The notes: generated from the sequence alone by a model not told the origin. Positions 1 through 6,203 are shown, counted from the stretch's first letter. The stretch: 6,476 nucleotides of DNA from an uncultured Nitrosomonadales bacterium (GCA_946481065.1 CAMLMA010000098.1:1-6476); one strand, 5' to 3'. Program-made: numbers and translations.

Positions 1-183
1 CCCTTCGAGACGGCGCGCAAGAACTTCGAACGCGAATACCTGGTACGCCTGCTCAAGGCCACCAATGGCAGCGTCACGCAGGCCGCACGTCTTGCGCAAC
101 GCAATCGCACCGAATTCTACAAACTGCTGCAACGCCATGAGTTGACCCCCGCCTTGTTCAAGAGTGACCAAACCACCGCCTGA
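1..183 (+). CDS. glrR: GlrR-like sigma-54 response regulator, C-terminal end (partial)
   Basis: Only the last 60 residues are present; the receiver and AAA+ sigma-54 activator domains lie outside the window. The visible part is a Fis-type helix-turn-helix: a conserved FEREYLVRLLKATNGSVTQAA stretch split by the turn, then RNRTEFYKLLQRHEL at about residues 39-53. The RNRTEFYKLLxRHEL block closely matches the C-terminus of Escherichia coli GlrR (also QseF or YfhA) as I remember it, and is much closer to that than to NtrC or other family members. GlrR is phosphorylated by the membrane kinase GlrK and activates sigma-54 promoters from TGTC-N10-GACA sites. Two such sites follow directly downstream, which independently supports the assignment. 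The frame ends at TGA 181-183. Other sigma-54 activators with a Fis-type tail remain possible. Confidence 0.8.
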   Translation, partial: PFETARKNFEREYLVRLLKATNGSVTQAARLAQRNRTEFYKLLQRHELTPALFKSDQTTA

Positions 184-201
184 TGTCGGGTTGTAGAGAC
201 A
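184..201 (+). promoter_or_regulatory. Predicted GlrR binding site 1 (TGTC-N10-GACA)
   Basis: TGTC at 184-187 and GACA at 198-201 are separated by exactly 10 bases, matching the published enterobacterial GlrR site. It begins right after the stop codon of the GlrR-like gene. Its centre lies about 164 bases upstream of the predicted start of transcription near 357, a normal distance for a sigma-54 upstream activator site. The motif match is direct; binding is inferred. Confidence 0.65.
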
Positions 202-240
202 ACTTTTCTCTTTTCGATTCATTACGTTAGCATCGCCATT

Positions 241-274
241 CAGCCCCATGTCTCCAATTGGAGACATGGGGCTG
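241..274 (+). promoter_or_regulatory. 34-base perfect palindrome containing GlrR site 2
   Basis: The two 17-base arms (241-257 and 258-274) are exact reverse complements, meeting at AATT. Inside, TGTC at 249-252 and GACA at 263-266 are spaced by 10 bases, a second exact GlrR-type motif centred about 99 bases upstream of the predicted transcription start. A further GACA half-site lies at 285-288 without a matching TGTC. In RNA the palindrome would fold into a very stable hairpin (15 bp with an AATT loop), so it might also end or protect the upstream transcript. However, the nearest T-run (291-297) starts 16 bases past the stem, too far for a standard intrinsic terminator. Confidence 0.7.
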
Positions 275-299
275 ACGCGTTTCTGACAGGATTTTTTTA

Positions 300-312
300 T
301 AAGTGTTTGTTT
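300..312 (-). promoter_or_regulatory. Candidate IHF site between activator sites and promoter
   Basis: Read on the minus strand, AAACAAACACTTA matches the IHF consensus WATCAANNNNTTR at every fixed position but one (A for T at position 3). It is flanked on its 5' side by an AT-only run (about 311-327). It sits between the GlrR-type sites and the -24/-12 promoter, where IHF bends DNA so that an activator can reach sigma-54 polymerase. AT-rich DNA yields chance matches, so this is moderate evidence. Confidence 0.45.
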
Positions 313-329
313 TATATATATTTATAAAG

Positions 330-346
330 TTGGCACAGGATTTGCG
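330..346 (+). promoter_or_regulatory. Sigma-54 (-24/-12) promoter
   Basis: TTGGCAC at 330-336 and TTGC at 342-345 place GG (332-333) and GC (344-345) exactly 10 bases apart, as RpoN polymerase requires. Both elements match the consensus TGGCAC-N5-TTGC. Transcription should begin near 357, giving a leader of about 29 bases before the ATG at 386. With the two GlrR-type sites and the IHF-like site upstream, the whole control region is consistent with GlrR-dependent activation. Confidence 0.88.
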
Positions 347-385
347 AACCTTCTGCTCAGATTCATCCAATATGGAGTGAGCATC

Positions 386-904
386 ATGAATACCAAAGCC
401 AATAAACATGTGATGTACGTCTTTGCCCTTGCCAGCATCGTGCTGATGCCTTGCTTGTCCGCACCTGCCGTTGCAGGCACCGCGGACAACCTGAACCAAT
501 CGCCACTCGAGACGGAATTCAGGAAGCTGGACCTCAACCACGATGATCGTCTGTCGAGTGAGGAAGTCGCTCGCGACAAGGATTTCGCGGGTAACTTCGC
601 ACGCGCCGACACCAACGGCGACGGCGTGCTGATCGCCGATGAGTACGGCAATTTCAAGAGTGCCGCGCAACAGAAGCGCCTGGAACTCTTCCTGGACGAC
701 AGTGCCGTGACTGCGCGCGTCAAGGCTGAACTGGTCAAGGACAGCGGCGTCAAGGGTCTGAACATCAGCGTCGAAACCTACAAGGGTGAGGTGATCCTGA
801 GCGGGTTCGTCGAAAACGAGGCACAAGTGCGTCGCGTAGTGGAGATCGCTTCCGGCGTGCGCGGTGTGCAGACCGTCAAGAACGGTTTGTCGGTGCGGGG
901 CTAA
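386..904 (+). CDS. Secreted EF-hand and BON domain protein
   Basis: This is a 172-residue predicted periplasmic protein. Residues 1-30 form a signal peptide (basic N-terminus, hydrophobic core, likely cut after APAVA). Two EF-hand loops follow: D49-LNHDDRLSSE-E60 and D75-TNGDGVLIAD-E86, with acidic or polar ligands at positions 1, 3, 5 and 12, so calcium binding is plausible. Residues about 104-170 form a BON domain (DSAVTARVKAEL...VILSGFVENEAQ...V..I...GV..V.N), a fold linked to phospholipid or envelope binding, as in OsmY. The ATG at 386 is chosen because GGAG at 374-377 lies 8 bases upstream; the in-frame GTG at 377 would overlap that site. The sigma-54 promoter ahead suggests control by the neighbouring GlrR-like regulator, and the glycine-zipper gene follows. 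The exact role is unknown; calcium-responsive envelope maintenance is a guess. Confidence 0.88.
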   Translation: MNTKANKHVMYVFALASIVLMPCLSAPAVAGTADNLNQSPLETEFRKLDLNHDDRLSSEEVARDKDFAGNFARADTNGDGVLIADEYGNFKSAAQQKRLELFLDDSAVTARVKAELVKDSGVKGLNISVETYKGEVILSGFVENEAQVRRVVEIASGVRGVQTVKNGLSVRG

Positions 905-911
905 CCCTGCG

Positions 912-952
912 GCGCGGTGCGTCAGGTCAAGCCTGATCCAGCGCTACCGCGC
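912..952 (+). repeat. Nested inverted repeat between the two envelope genes
   Basis: An outer pair GCGCGGT (912-918) and ACCGCGC (946-952) encloses an inner pair TCAGG (922-926) and CCTGA (932-936). In RNA this would form a two-tier hairpin just after the BON gene. No T-run follows, so it is not a standard terminator. It could reduce read-through or stabilise the upstream message, letting the two genes be expressed unequally from one transcript. The pairing is visible; the role is inferred. Confidence 0.5.
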
Positions 953-1011
953 ATCATCAACATCAGGAATACCAACAGATCAACAACATGATGCATGATG
1001 GGAGAGAAGCG

Positions 1012-1617
1012 ATGTCTTTGAATCAACAATTACGCAAGACCCACCCGATGGTCCTGGTCGCCGCCGTGGCGCTGACCATCTTCAGCCTGCTCGGTAGTGC
1101 AGCAATCACCGGCCTGTTGCCTACGGCACACTCCGACAATGCCGCGCCGACGGAAAGCATCGGCCAGGCTGACGCAGCCGAATCCGGGCATGCGACCGGG
1201 GTCGATCAGTTCTACAGCAAGGCCCGGCCGGCCAATGGCAATGCACAACCCAGCGTGGCCATGAATGCGCCGCCCGCAGCAGCCTGTGCCGATTGCGGCA
1301 GGATCGTATCGATCCGCGCCATTGAGCAGGAAGGCGAGGCCTCCGGTCTCGGCGCTGTCGCTGGCGGTGTGGCAGGCGGCGTCATCGGCAACCAGATCGG
1401 CAAGGGTCGCGGCAACACCCTGATGACCGTACTCGGCGTCGGTGGCGGGGCCTATGCGGGCCATGAGATCGAAAAGAACATGAAGACCAAGACCGCCTAT
1501 GTCATCCGCATCGAGATGCAGGACGGCAGCATCCGCAAGGTCACACAATACAACGAACCTCAGTTTGCGGTCGGCGATCGCGTCCGACTGAATCGCGGCC
1601 AACTGGTGAACGCTTAG
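1012..1617 (+). CDS. Membrane-anchored glycine-zipper 2TM domain protein
   Basis: This is a 201-residue protein of unknown specific function. Residues about 12-36 form one hydrophobic segment, either an uncleaved inner-membrane anchor or a signal peptide. A low-complexity Ala-rich linker (about 40-90) and a CADC pair (C92, C95) follow. Residues about 111-151 form a glycine zipper (GLGAVAGGVAGGVIGNQIG...VLGVGGGAYAGHEIEKN) of the Rickettsia 17-kDa antigen/SlyB type. The C-terminal part (about 163-195, YVIRIEMQDG...FAVGDRVRL) looks like a small beta domain common in this family. Unlike SlyB it has no lipobox. The ATG at 1012 is preferred because GGAGAG at 1001-1006 lies just upstream; the ATGs at 988 and 991 have no such site. 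It follows the BON gene on the same strand without an obvious promoter of its own and ends before a terminator, so co-transcription is likely. Confidence 0.85.
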   Translation: MSLNQQLRKTHPMVLVAAVALTIFSLLGSAAITGLLPTAHSDNAAPTESIGQADAAESGHATGVDQFYSKARPANGNAQPSVAMNAPPAAACADCGRIVSIRAIEQEGEASGLGAVAGGVAGGVIGNQIGKGRGNTLMTVLGVGGGAYAGHEIEKNMKTKTAYVIRIEMQDGSIRKVTQYNEPQFAVGDRVRLNRGQLVNA

Positions 1618-1653
1618 CGCTTCCCTGTCGTAAATTAGGTTGTTCTCCTGATA

Positions 1654-1691
1654 GCGGGCCTTCATCTCCCCGAGAAGGTTCGCTTTTTTTT
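1654..1691 (+). terminator. Rho-independent terminator
   Basis: A 10-bp stem pairs 1654-1663 (GCGGGCCTTC) with 1674-1683 (GAAGGTTCGC), including two G-U pairs, around a 10-base loop. Eight T residues (1684-1691) follow directly. It lies 37 bases after the glycine-zipper stop codon and should end the plus-strand transcript. The T-run exists on this strand only, so it is not bidirectional. Confidence 0.88.
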
Positions 1692-1704
1692 GCCTGCTAT
1701 TCCT

Positions 1705-1740
1705 GTGTGTGTCCGATGGTCCGTGTGTGTCCGATGGTCC
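1705..1740 (+). repeat. Exact 18-base tandem duplication
   Basis: The unit GTGTGTGTCCGATGGTCC occurs twice back to back (1705-1722 and 1723-1740). A third, decayed copy may follow at 1741-1758 (11 of 18 bases match, including CCGATGG). It lies between two convergent transcripts. Length divisible by three keeps a short frame open across it, but nothing else supports coding. Replication slippage is the simplest origin. Confidence 0.75.
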
Positions 1741-1786
1741 ATGCGAGGCCGATGGCTTGTGTGCAAAGCATGACTGGACGCAGCCT

Positions 1787-1804
1787 CATGCCAGCGATGG
1801 CATG
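1787..1804 (-). repeat. Short perfect hairpin downstream of the GGDEF-EAL gene
   Basis: CATGCCA (1787-1793) and TGGCATG (1798-1804) are exact reverse complements around a 4-base loop. It lies about 35 bases past the stop of the minus-strand operon. No T-run follows on that strand, so it could only be a weak or Rho-assisted 3' end for the operon message. Confidence 0.4.
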
Positions 1805-1838
1805 GAAGCCTATGAGGTGAATACAGCGTGGGGCGTGT

Positions 1839-3716
1839 TCAGAGGGTCTTGCCGGAACGCAGAAGATCCGTCATCTGCTGCTGATCGAGAGCCTGGCTGA
1901 ATAGATAGCCCTGCCCCACGTCGCAGTTCTGCTCAGACAGGAACGTCGTCTGCGCGAGGGTCTCGATGCCTTCCGCGACCACCTCCAGCTTGAGACTGTG
2001 TGCCATCTGGATGGTCGCGACCGTGATCGCCACATCGTCTGCATCTTGCGGGATATCACGGATGAAACTGCGGTCGATCTTCAGCCGCTCGACCGGGAAG
2101 CGCTTGAGGTAAGCCATGGAAGAATAGCCCGTACCGAAATCGTCGATGGCCAGATGCATGCCCATGGCACGTAGCAGCGCCAACCGCGATACCGTGGTCT
2201 CGGCGTCGTCCATCAGCACACTTTCCGTGATCTCCAGCTCGAGCATGTCGGGATTCATCTCCGTTTCCTTGAGGATCGTGGTGATGGATTCGACCAGCGT
2301 ATCTTCGCGGAACTGGCGTCCGGACAGGTTGACGCTGACACGTATCGGCCTGAAGCGCTGTTCCTGCCAGGACTTCGCCTGCTGACAGGCGGTCCGCAGG
2401 ACCCAGTTGCCGATACTGCCGATCAAGCCCGTCTCTTCCGCGACCGGGATGAAATCGTTCGGCAACAGCAAGCCACGCGTCGGATGCCGCCAGCGGATCA
2501 AGGCTTCGGCACCGACCAGTTTGCGGCTGGCGAGGTCGACCTGGGGCTGGTAATGCAGCTCGAACTGCTGCTGCTCCATTGCGATACGCAGTTCGCTCTC
2601 AAGGTTGAGGCGTGTGGAGCTCTTGTGATGCATCTCTTCGGAGAACATCTGGAAATTGTTCTTGCCGCGGCTCTTGGCGTGATACATGGCGGCATCGGCA
2701 TCCCGCAGCAGATGGGCGACATCGTTGCCGTCTTCAGGAAAGAGGCTGGCGCCGATACTGGCGCCGATGTAGAAATTGCGCTCGTCCACCACCAAGGGTT
2801 CAGACAGCGCGTGGATGAACTTCTGGGCGATGACCTCGACACGCTCGACATCCTCGCCATGGCTCAGGATCATGGCGAACTCGTCGCCGCCGACGCGATA
2901 GATGACGTCTTCATGCCGCACCACGGACATCAACCGTTGCGCCACCACGCGCAGCAGGCTGTCGCCGACATGATGCCCGAGCGTATCGTTGATGAGCTTG
3001 AAGTCATCGAGATCGAGCACGAGCAAGGCAAGCCGGCTCTGCGTCGCCTTGGCCTCGTCGAGCAACGCCTGGAAGCGCTGATTGAACGCATAGCGGTTCG
3101 GCAGATGGGTCACGGTGTCGTAATTGACGAGGTAGCCCACACGCTCTTCGGCATGGACGACAGCGCGCTGCAGCCGACCGAGCAGGACAGCCGCGGCAAA
3201 CAAGGTGGTGAGCATGACCATGCTGGTGGTCGCGATATACCAGGCGAGCTGGCGATAGAGCTTGCTGAGGTTCGCCCGCACATAGAGCATGCCGATGCGA
3301 TTGCCGGCATAGGTCACGGGCTGCCAGAAGTCGGTGTGCTGCAAGCTGGAGGTCGGGGTGGTGTCGGAGGCGGTGGCCGGCGCATGGATATCCGGCAGCG
3401 CCCGAGCACGGGTGTATTCGGCGAAACGCGCATCACTGCCATCGTAGATGGCGGCAGCGTCGATATCGGAAGAAGCGGCAAGACTCGACAGGATCTCGTC
3501 TGCGGCCGCGTTGTCCTTGAACATCAGCGCGCCGACACTGTTACCCGCGACGATGCGCATCTGCACTTCGACCCCGGCGGCGAGGCTGCTACGCAGAGAG
3601 GCATATTCGACCAGAATGAGGCAGAGGCTGGCCATGAGCAGCGCCAGGCCCAACGCCAGCAGATGCAGCTTGCTCAAGGCTGGCGCGACCGCCTGGGGCG
3701 AGGTGCTGACGTTCAT
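1839..3716 (-). CDS. YfiN-like membrane GGDEF-EAL cyclic-di-GMP enzyme
   Basis: This is a 625-residue inner-membrane protein. Transmembrane segments at about 16-38 and 158-180 flank a periplasmic domain resembling the CHASE8 sensor of YfiN/TpbB (VQMRIVAGNSVGALMFKDN near 51-69). A GGDEF domain (about 195-360) has intact GGDEF at 276-280 and an inhibitory RHED site at 267-270, five residues ahead. An EAL domain (about 370-620) keeps EAL 404-406, N463, LEITES 494-499, DD 525-526, K546, E582 and Q602. Both diguanylate cyclase and phosphodiesterase activity therefore look possible. The linker between membrane and GGDEF (181-197) is too short for a HAMP domain, unlike Pseudomonas YfiN. The start lies 6 bases after the YfiR-like stop with no strong ribosome binding site, so translational coupling is likely. 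The domain assignment is firm; the net activity is unknown. Confidence 0.92.
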   Translation of the reverse strand: MNVSTSPQAVAPALSKLHLLALGLALLMASLCLILVEYASLRSSLAAGVEVQMRIVAGNSVGALMFKDNAAADEILSSLAASSDIDAAAIYDGSDARFAEYTRARALPDIHAPATASDTTPTSSLQHTDFWQPVTYAGNRIGMLYVRANLSKLYRQLAWYIATTSMVMLTTLFAAAVLLGRLQRAVVHAEERVGYLVNYDTVTHLPNRYAFNQRFQALLDEAKATQSRLALLVLDLDDFKLINDTLGHHVGDSLLRVVAQRLMSVVRHEDVIYRVGGDEFAMILSHGEDVERVEVIAQKFIHALSEPLVVDERNFYIGASIGASLFPEDGNDVAHLLRDADAAMYHAKSRGKNNFQMFSEEMHHKSSTRLNLESELRIAMEQQQFELHYQPQVDLASRKLVGAEALIRWRHPTRGLLLPNDFIPVAEETGLIGSIGNWVLRTACQQAKSWQEQRFRPIRVSVNLSGRQFREDTLVESITTILKETEMNPDMLELEITESVLMDDAETTVSRLALLRAMGMHLAIDDFGTGYSSMAYLKRFPVERLKIDRSFIRDIPQDADDVAITVATIQMAHSLKLEVVAEGIETLAQTTFLSEQNCDVGQGYLFSQALDQQQMTDLLRSGKTL

Positions 3717-3722
3717 CTGGAG

Positions 3723-4253
3723 CTAGTAGACGCGCCGGGCAAGACGTAGCAGTTTGGAACTCATCACGAGCCTGGCCTGCTTGGCAGCCATCATATCGAT
3801 ATCGAATACCAGACGATTGTTGTCAATGCTCATATTGATGATGGTTCTCTCAGAAGAAGCGGGGTTCAAATCGCTGACGGTCAGCACGCTGGCGTCTTGC
3901 AGCTGTTCCCGTATTCTAGCCAAATTTTCCGGATCATTGGCACTGATATACAGCAGATGGCAATCTCGCGCTTCATCGAGGCCGATCTCGCGCCGCAGGA
4001 ACAAGCGCTTGTTGCCGATCTTCCTCCCTTGCAGCTGCTCCAGCACAGGGCCGAACGGATCCGGGCCGATGGTACAGACATTGAAATACGGGCTGTTTTG
4101 CAGCGTGCTGTCGGCCGGCCATTGCGTGAACAGGATGAAGTTATAGAGAAAAGCCGTCTTCAGTTCGTACTCGTGCACCGGCTCAGCCATCGCTGGCAGG
4201 GTCGCCCAGAACAGCAACAAAAGCAGCAAGCGTCTTAAGCGGGGGCGCAGCAT
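3723..4253 (-). CDS. YfiR-like periplasmic protein (DUF4154)
   Basis: This is a 176-residue predicted periplasmic protein. A signal peptide spans residues 1-23 (RPRLRR, a leucine run, cut after AMA). The mature part shows YfiR-family landmarks in order: YELKTAFLYNFILFTQWP (29-46), VCTIGPDPFG (59-68), CHLLYIS (98-104), VLTVSD (123-128) and SSKLLRLARRV at the end. In Pseudomonas, YfiR binds the periplasmic domain of YfiN and holds its cyclase off until YfiB traps it at the outer membrane. Here its partner is probably the CHASE8 domain of the next gene. C60 and C98 match the spacing of one YfiR disulfide; the second pair known in Pseudomonas has no counterpart. The usual GG after VSD is also changed (SSERTIIN). 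The ATG directly follows the receptor stop codon (TAGATG), so the two genes are translationally coupled. Confidence 0.88.
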   Translation of the reverse strand: MLRPRLRRLLLLLLFWATLPAMAEPVHEYELKTAFLYNFILFTQWPADSTLQNSPYFNVCTIGPDPFGPVLEQLQGRKIGNKRLFLRREIGLDEARDCHLLYISANDPENLARIREQLQDASVLTVSDLNPASSERTIINMSIDNNRLVFDIDMMAAKQARLVMSSKLLRLARRVY

Positions 4254-6203
4254 CTAGAACCTGTAGTCCAGCTTGAGGCGGAACATGCGTCCATCCTGGC
4301 GCAGGCTGTCCTGCACGTTGATGAGGTCCGCCGGGACGGCATAACGCTTGTCGAACAGGTTGTAGAACCCGAGCGACACGTCGAGGCCCGGCAGATAGTC
4401 GCGCCGGCTCACGGTTAGATTGGCCAGCGTGGCGCCGCCCGTTTCGTCCGCCATGGTGCGCCGCCTGCCGATATGCTGGATCTCCGCGCCAGCCTGCCAG
4501 TCCCCGTAAAAGCGGCCGGATAGCCCGAGCTTGGCCAGTATCCGGGGCGAATTGACCAGCCACTCGTCGGTTTCGATCTCGCGCGCATCCTGATAGGTGA
4601 GGCTGGACTTCAGGCGGATACCGTTCAGCAACAGCCCGTCGAGGCCGAGTTCAGCGCCATTGGTCCGTACGCGACCGAGATTGCGGAACACCCAGAGATG
4701 ATCGACCGGGTCGAGCACCTGGCCGATGGTGTCCCTGATACGGTACTGGAACAGCCCGGCCTTCGCATGCCAGGCGCTGGCAAGTGCCGTGTCCCAGGTC
4801 AACTCGTAGCTTTGCATGATCTCCGGGCGCAGATCCGGATTACCCTTCTGCAACGCGCCCATGGTCGTGCTGCCGTAATACAGCTCGTAGGCGTTGGGGG
4901 CACGGAAGGCACGGCCGTAGATCAGCTTGACGGTATCGTACGGCGTCGGTTGGTGGATCAAGGCCAGCCTGGGGTTGGCGGTATCGCCGAAACTGTCGTA
5001 GTGATCGTAACGCAAGCCGGCATTGAGCAGCCATCGCTCGTGCAAGCGGATCTCGTCCTGCAGATAGATGCCGAATTTTTCGGCGTCGCGGCGCTCGCGC
5101 AGATAGGTCTGCGCGGGAGCGACATCGAAATTGACCATGTCCAGCCGATCGTCCCGGATATATTCGATGCCAGTGACGAGCTTGTGGCGCTCGAAGACGC
5201 TGCTGGTGAGACGCGCCTCCATGATGTTGCGCGCACCGTGGGTGCGATCGATGTTCAGCACGCCGGCAGGATAATGACCCTCATAATCGAAGCGCCCGTG
5301 GCTGAAATGCAGGCGCATCTCGGTCTGTTCCGATAGCGCCTGCGTATAGGTCGCGCTGGCGAAGGTATGGGTGTCGCGCGTCTCGTAACGCGGATCGTTG
5401 AAAGTCGTGCCGAACGGTGCGGTCGGGTTGTTCTTGTCGCGGCGCATGCGCCCTGCTTCCAGCGTCAGGCCTTCGAACGAGAACTTGGCGAACACCTTGC
5501 TCAGGTCCTCGCCATCGAGGCCTTCTGCCTTGCCCGCGAATTCGGCATAGCGCCAGTCGCGACCGGCCGTGTCCGAAGCGGTAGCCGAAAGCATCAGCTC
5601 GGCGCCGTTATCCCATTGCCCGCCATAACGCACGCTACCCTTGTAACCGCGATACCGGCTCAGCTCGGCGCTGGTTGCCACGCCTTTCATGTCGCCGGCC
5701 TTTTTGGTGACGACATTGATCACGCCGAGAAAGGCATTGTCGCCATAGATCGAAGCGCCCGGCCCCGGTGAGAATTCGACACGCTCCACCAGATCGAGAT
5801 CGAGCAGGAAATCGTTGCCGATATACGCCTGATTGTAGATGTTGTCATTCATGCGCATGCCGTCGACCAGCAGCAGCACACGCGAGTTGTAATCCCCGGG
5901 GCGCGAGAACCCGCGGACACCCACATACTCCCAACTGCGGTCGTTGCTGATATAGAGCCCGGGCATGCTGCCGAGCACATCCGCCAGCGTGCGATAACCG
6001 TAAGTGTGGATGTCGGCGGCGGTGACGATGACGGAGGAAGATGGCGCATGCTGTAGCGGCTGCGCATAGGTAGAGGCACTGACGACTTCAAGTGTCAGCA
6101 ACCGGTCCAGCGGCATTTCCAGTAATTCGGAGGTCCGGGCGTCTTCAGCGCGCGCGACTGCGCCAGAGATCAACCCAAGAAACGAAAGACAGACGACATG
6201 CAC
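4254..6203 (-). CDS. TonB-dependent outer-membrane receptor
   Basis: This is a 649-residue receptor counted from the GTG at 6203. A hydrophobic leader ends at AVARA/E (residue 19/20). A short region (ELLEMPLDRLLTLEVVSAS, 26-44) includes a possible TonB box. The plug domain (about 50-167) shows DVLGSMPGLYIS, VGVRGFSRPGDYNSRVLLLVDG and VERVEFSPGPGASIYGDNAFLGVINVVTKK. The 22-strand-type barrel follows, with FRAPNAYELYYG and NPDLRPE near the middle, NLFDKRY near the end, and a terminal aromatic residue (YRF) as BamA requires. There is no N-terminal STN signalling domain, so it does not work like FecA. The substrate cannot be told; no Fur box is visible. It leads an operon with YfiR- and YfiN-like genes. 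The true start may be ATC at 6239 or 6236, which would restore a basic signal-peptide N-terminus and use the strong ribosome binding site there. Confidence 0.9.
   Translation of the reverse strand: MHVVCLSFLGLISGAVARAEDARTSELLEMPLDRLLTLEVVSASTYAQPLQHAPSSSVIVTAADIHTYGYRTLADVLGSMPGLYISNDRSWEYVGVRGFSRPGDYNSRVLLLVDGMRMNDNIYNQAYIGNDFLLDLDLVERVEFSPGPGASIYGDNAFLGVINVVTKKAGDMKGVATSAELSRYRGYKGSVRYGGQWDNGAELMLSATASDTAGRDWRYAEFAGKAEGLDGEDLSKVFAKFSFEGLTLEAGRMRRDKNNPTAPFGTTFNDPRYETRDTHTFASATYTQALSEQTEMRLHFSHGRFDYEGHYPAGVLNIDRTHGARNIMEARLTSSVFERHKLVTGIEYIRDDRLDMVNFDVAPAQTYLRERRDAEKFGIYLQDEIRLHERWLLNAGLRYDHYDSFGDTANPRLALIHQPTPYDTVKLIYGRAFRAPNAYELYYGSTTMGALQKGNPDLRPEIMQSYELTWDTALASAWHAKAGLFQYRIRDTIGQVLDPVDHLWVFRNLGRVRTNGAELGLDGLLLNGIRLKSSLTYQDAREIETDEWLVNSPRILAKLGLSGRFYGDWQAGAEIQHIGRRRTMADETGGATLANLTVSRRDYLPGLDVSLGFYNLFDKRYAVPADLINVQDSLRQDGRMFRLKLDYRF

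Noticed and set aside
291..297. T-run after the palindrome as an intrinsic terminator for the GlrR-like gene
   Set aside because: The run begins 16 bases after the stem ends, whereas an intrinsic terminator needs it directly adjacent.
377..385. GTG at 377 as start of the EF-hand/BON protein
   Set aside because: It overlaps the GGAG ribosome binding site that correctly serves the ATG at 386.
443..460. Lipobox in the EF-hand/BON protein (MPC at residues 21-23)
   Set aside because: Proline just before the cysteine does not fit the lipobox, and a normal signal peptidase I site (APAVA) lies shortly after.
1709..1900. Open frame on the plus strand with a repeated VSDGPC peptide
   Set aside because: No ribosome binding site. 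The repeat in the peptide only reflects the 18-base DNA duplication, and the frame runs into the end of the convergent GGDEF-EAL gene.
2484..3749. 421-codon open frame on the plus strand opposite the GGDEF-EAL gene
   Set aside because: It is antisense to a gene with unmistakable catalytic motifs, its translation shows no domain, and long antisense frames are expected in GC-rich coding DNA.
4698..5336. 212-codon open frame on the plus strand inside the receptor gene
   Set aside because: Antisense to a clear barrel-coding region, with no recognisable domain or ribosome binding site.
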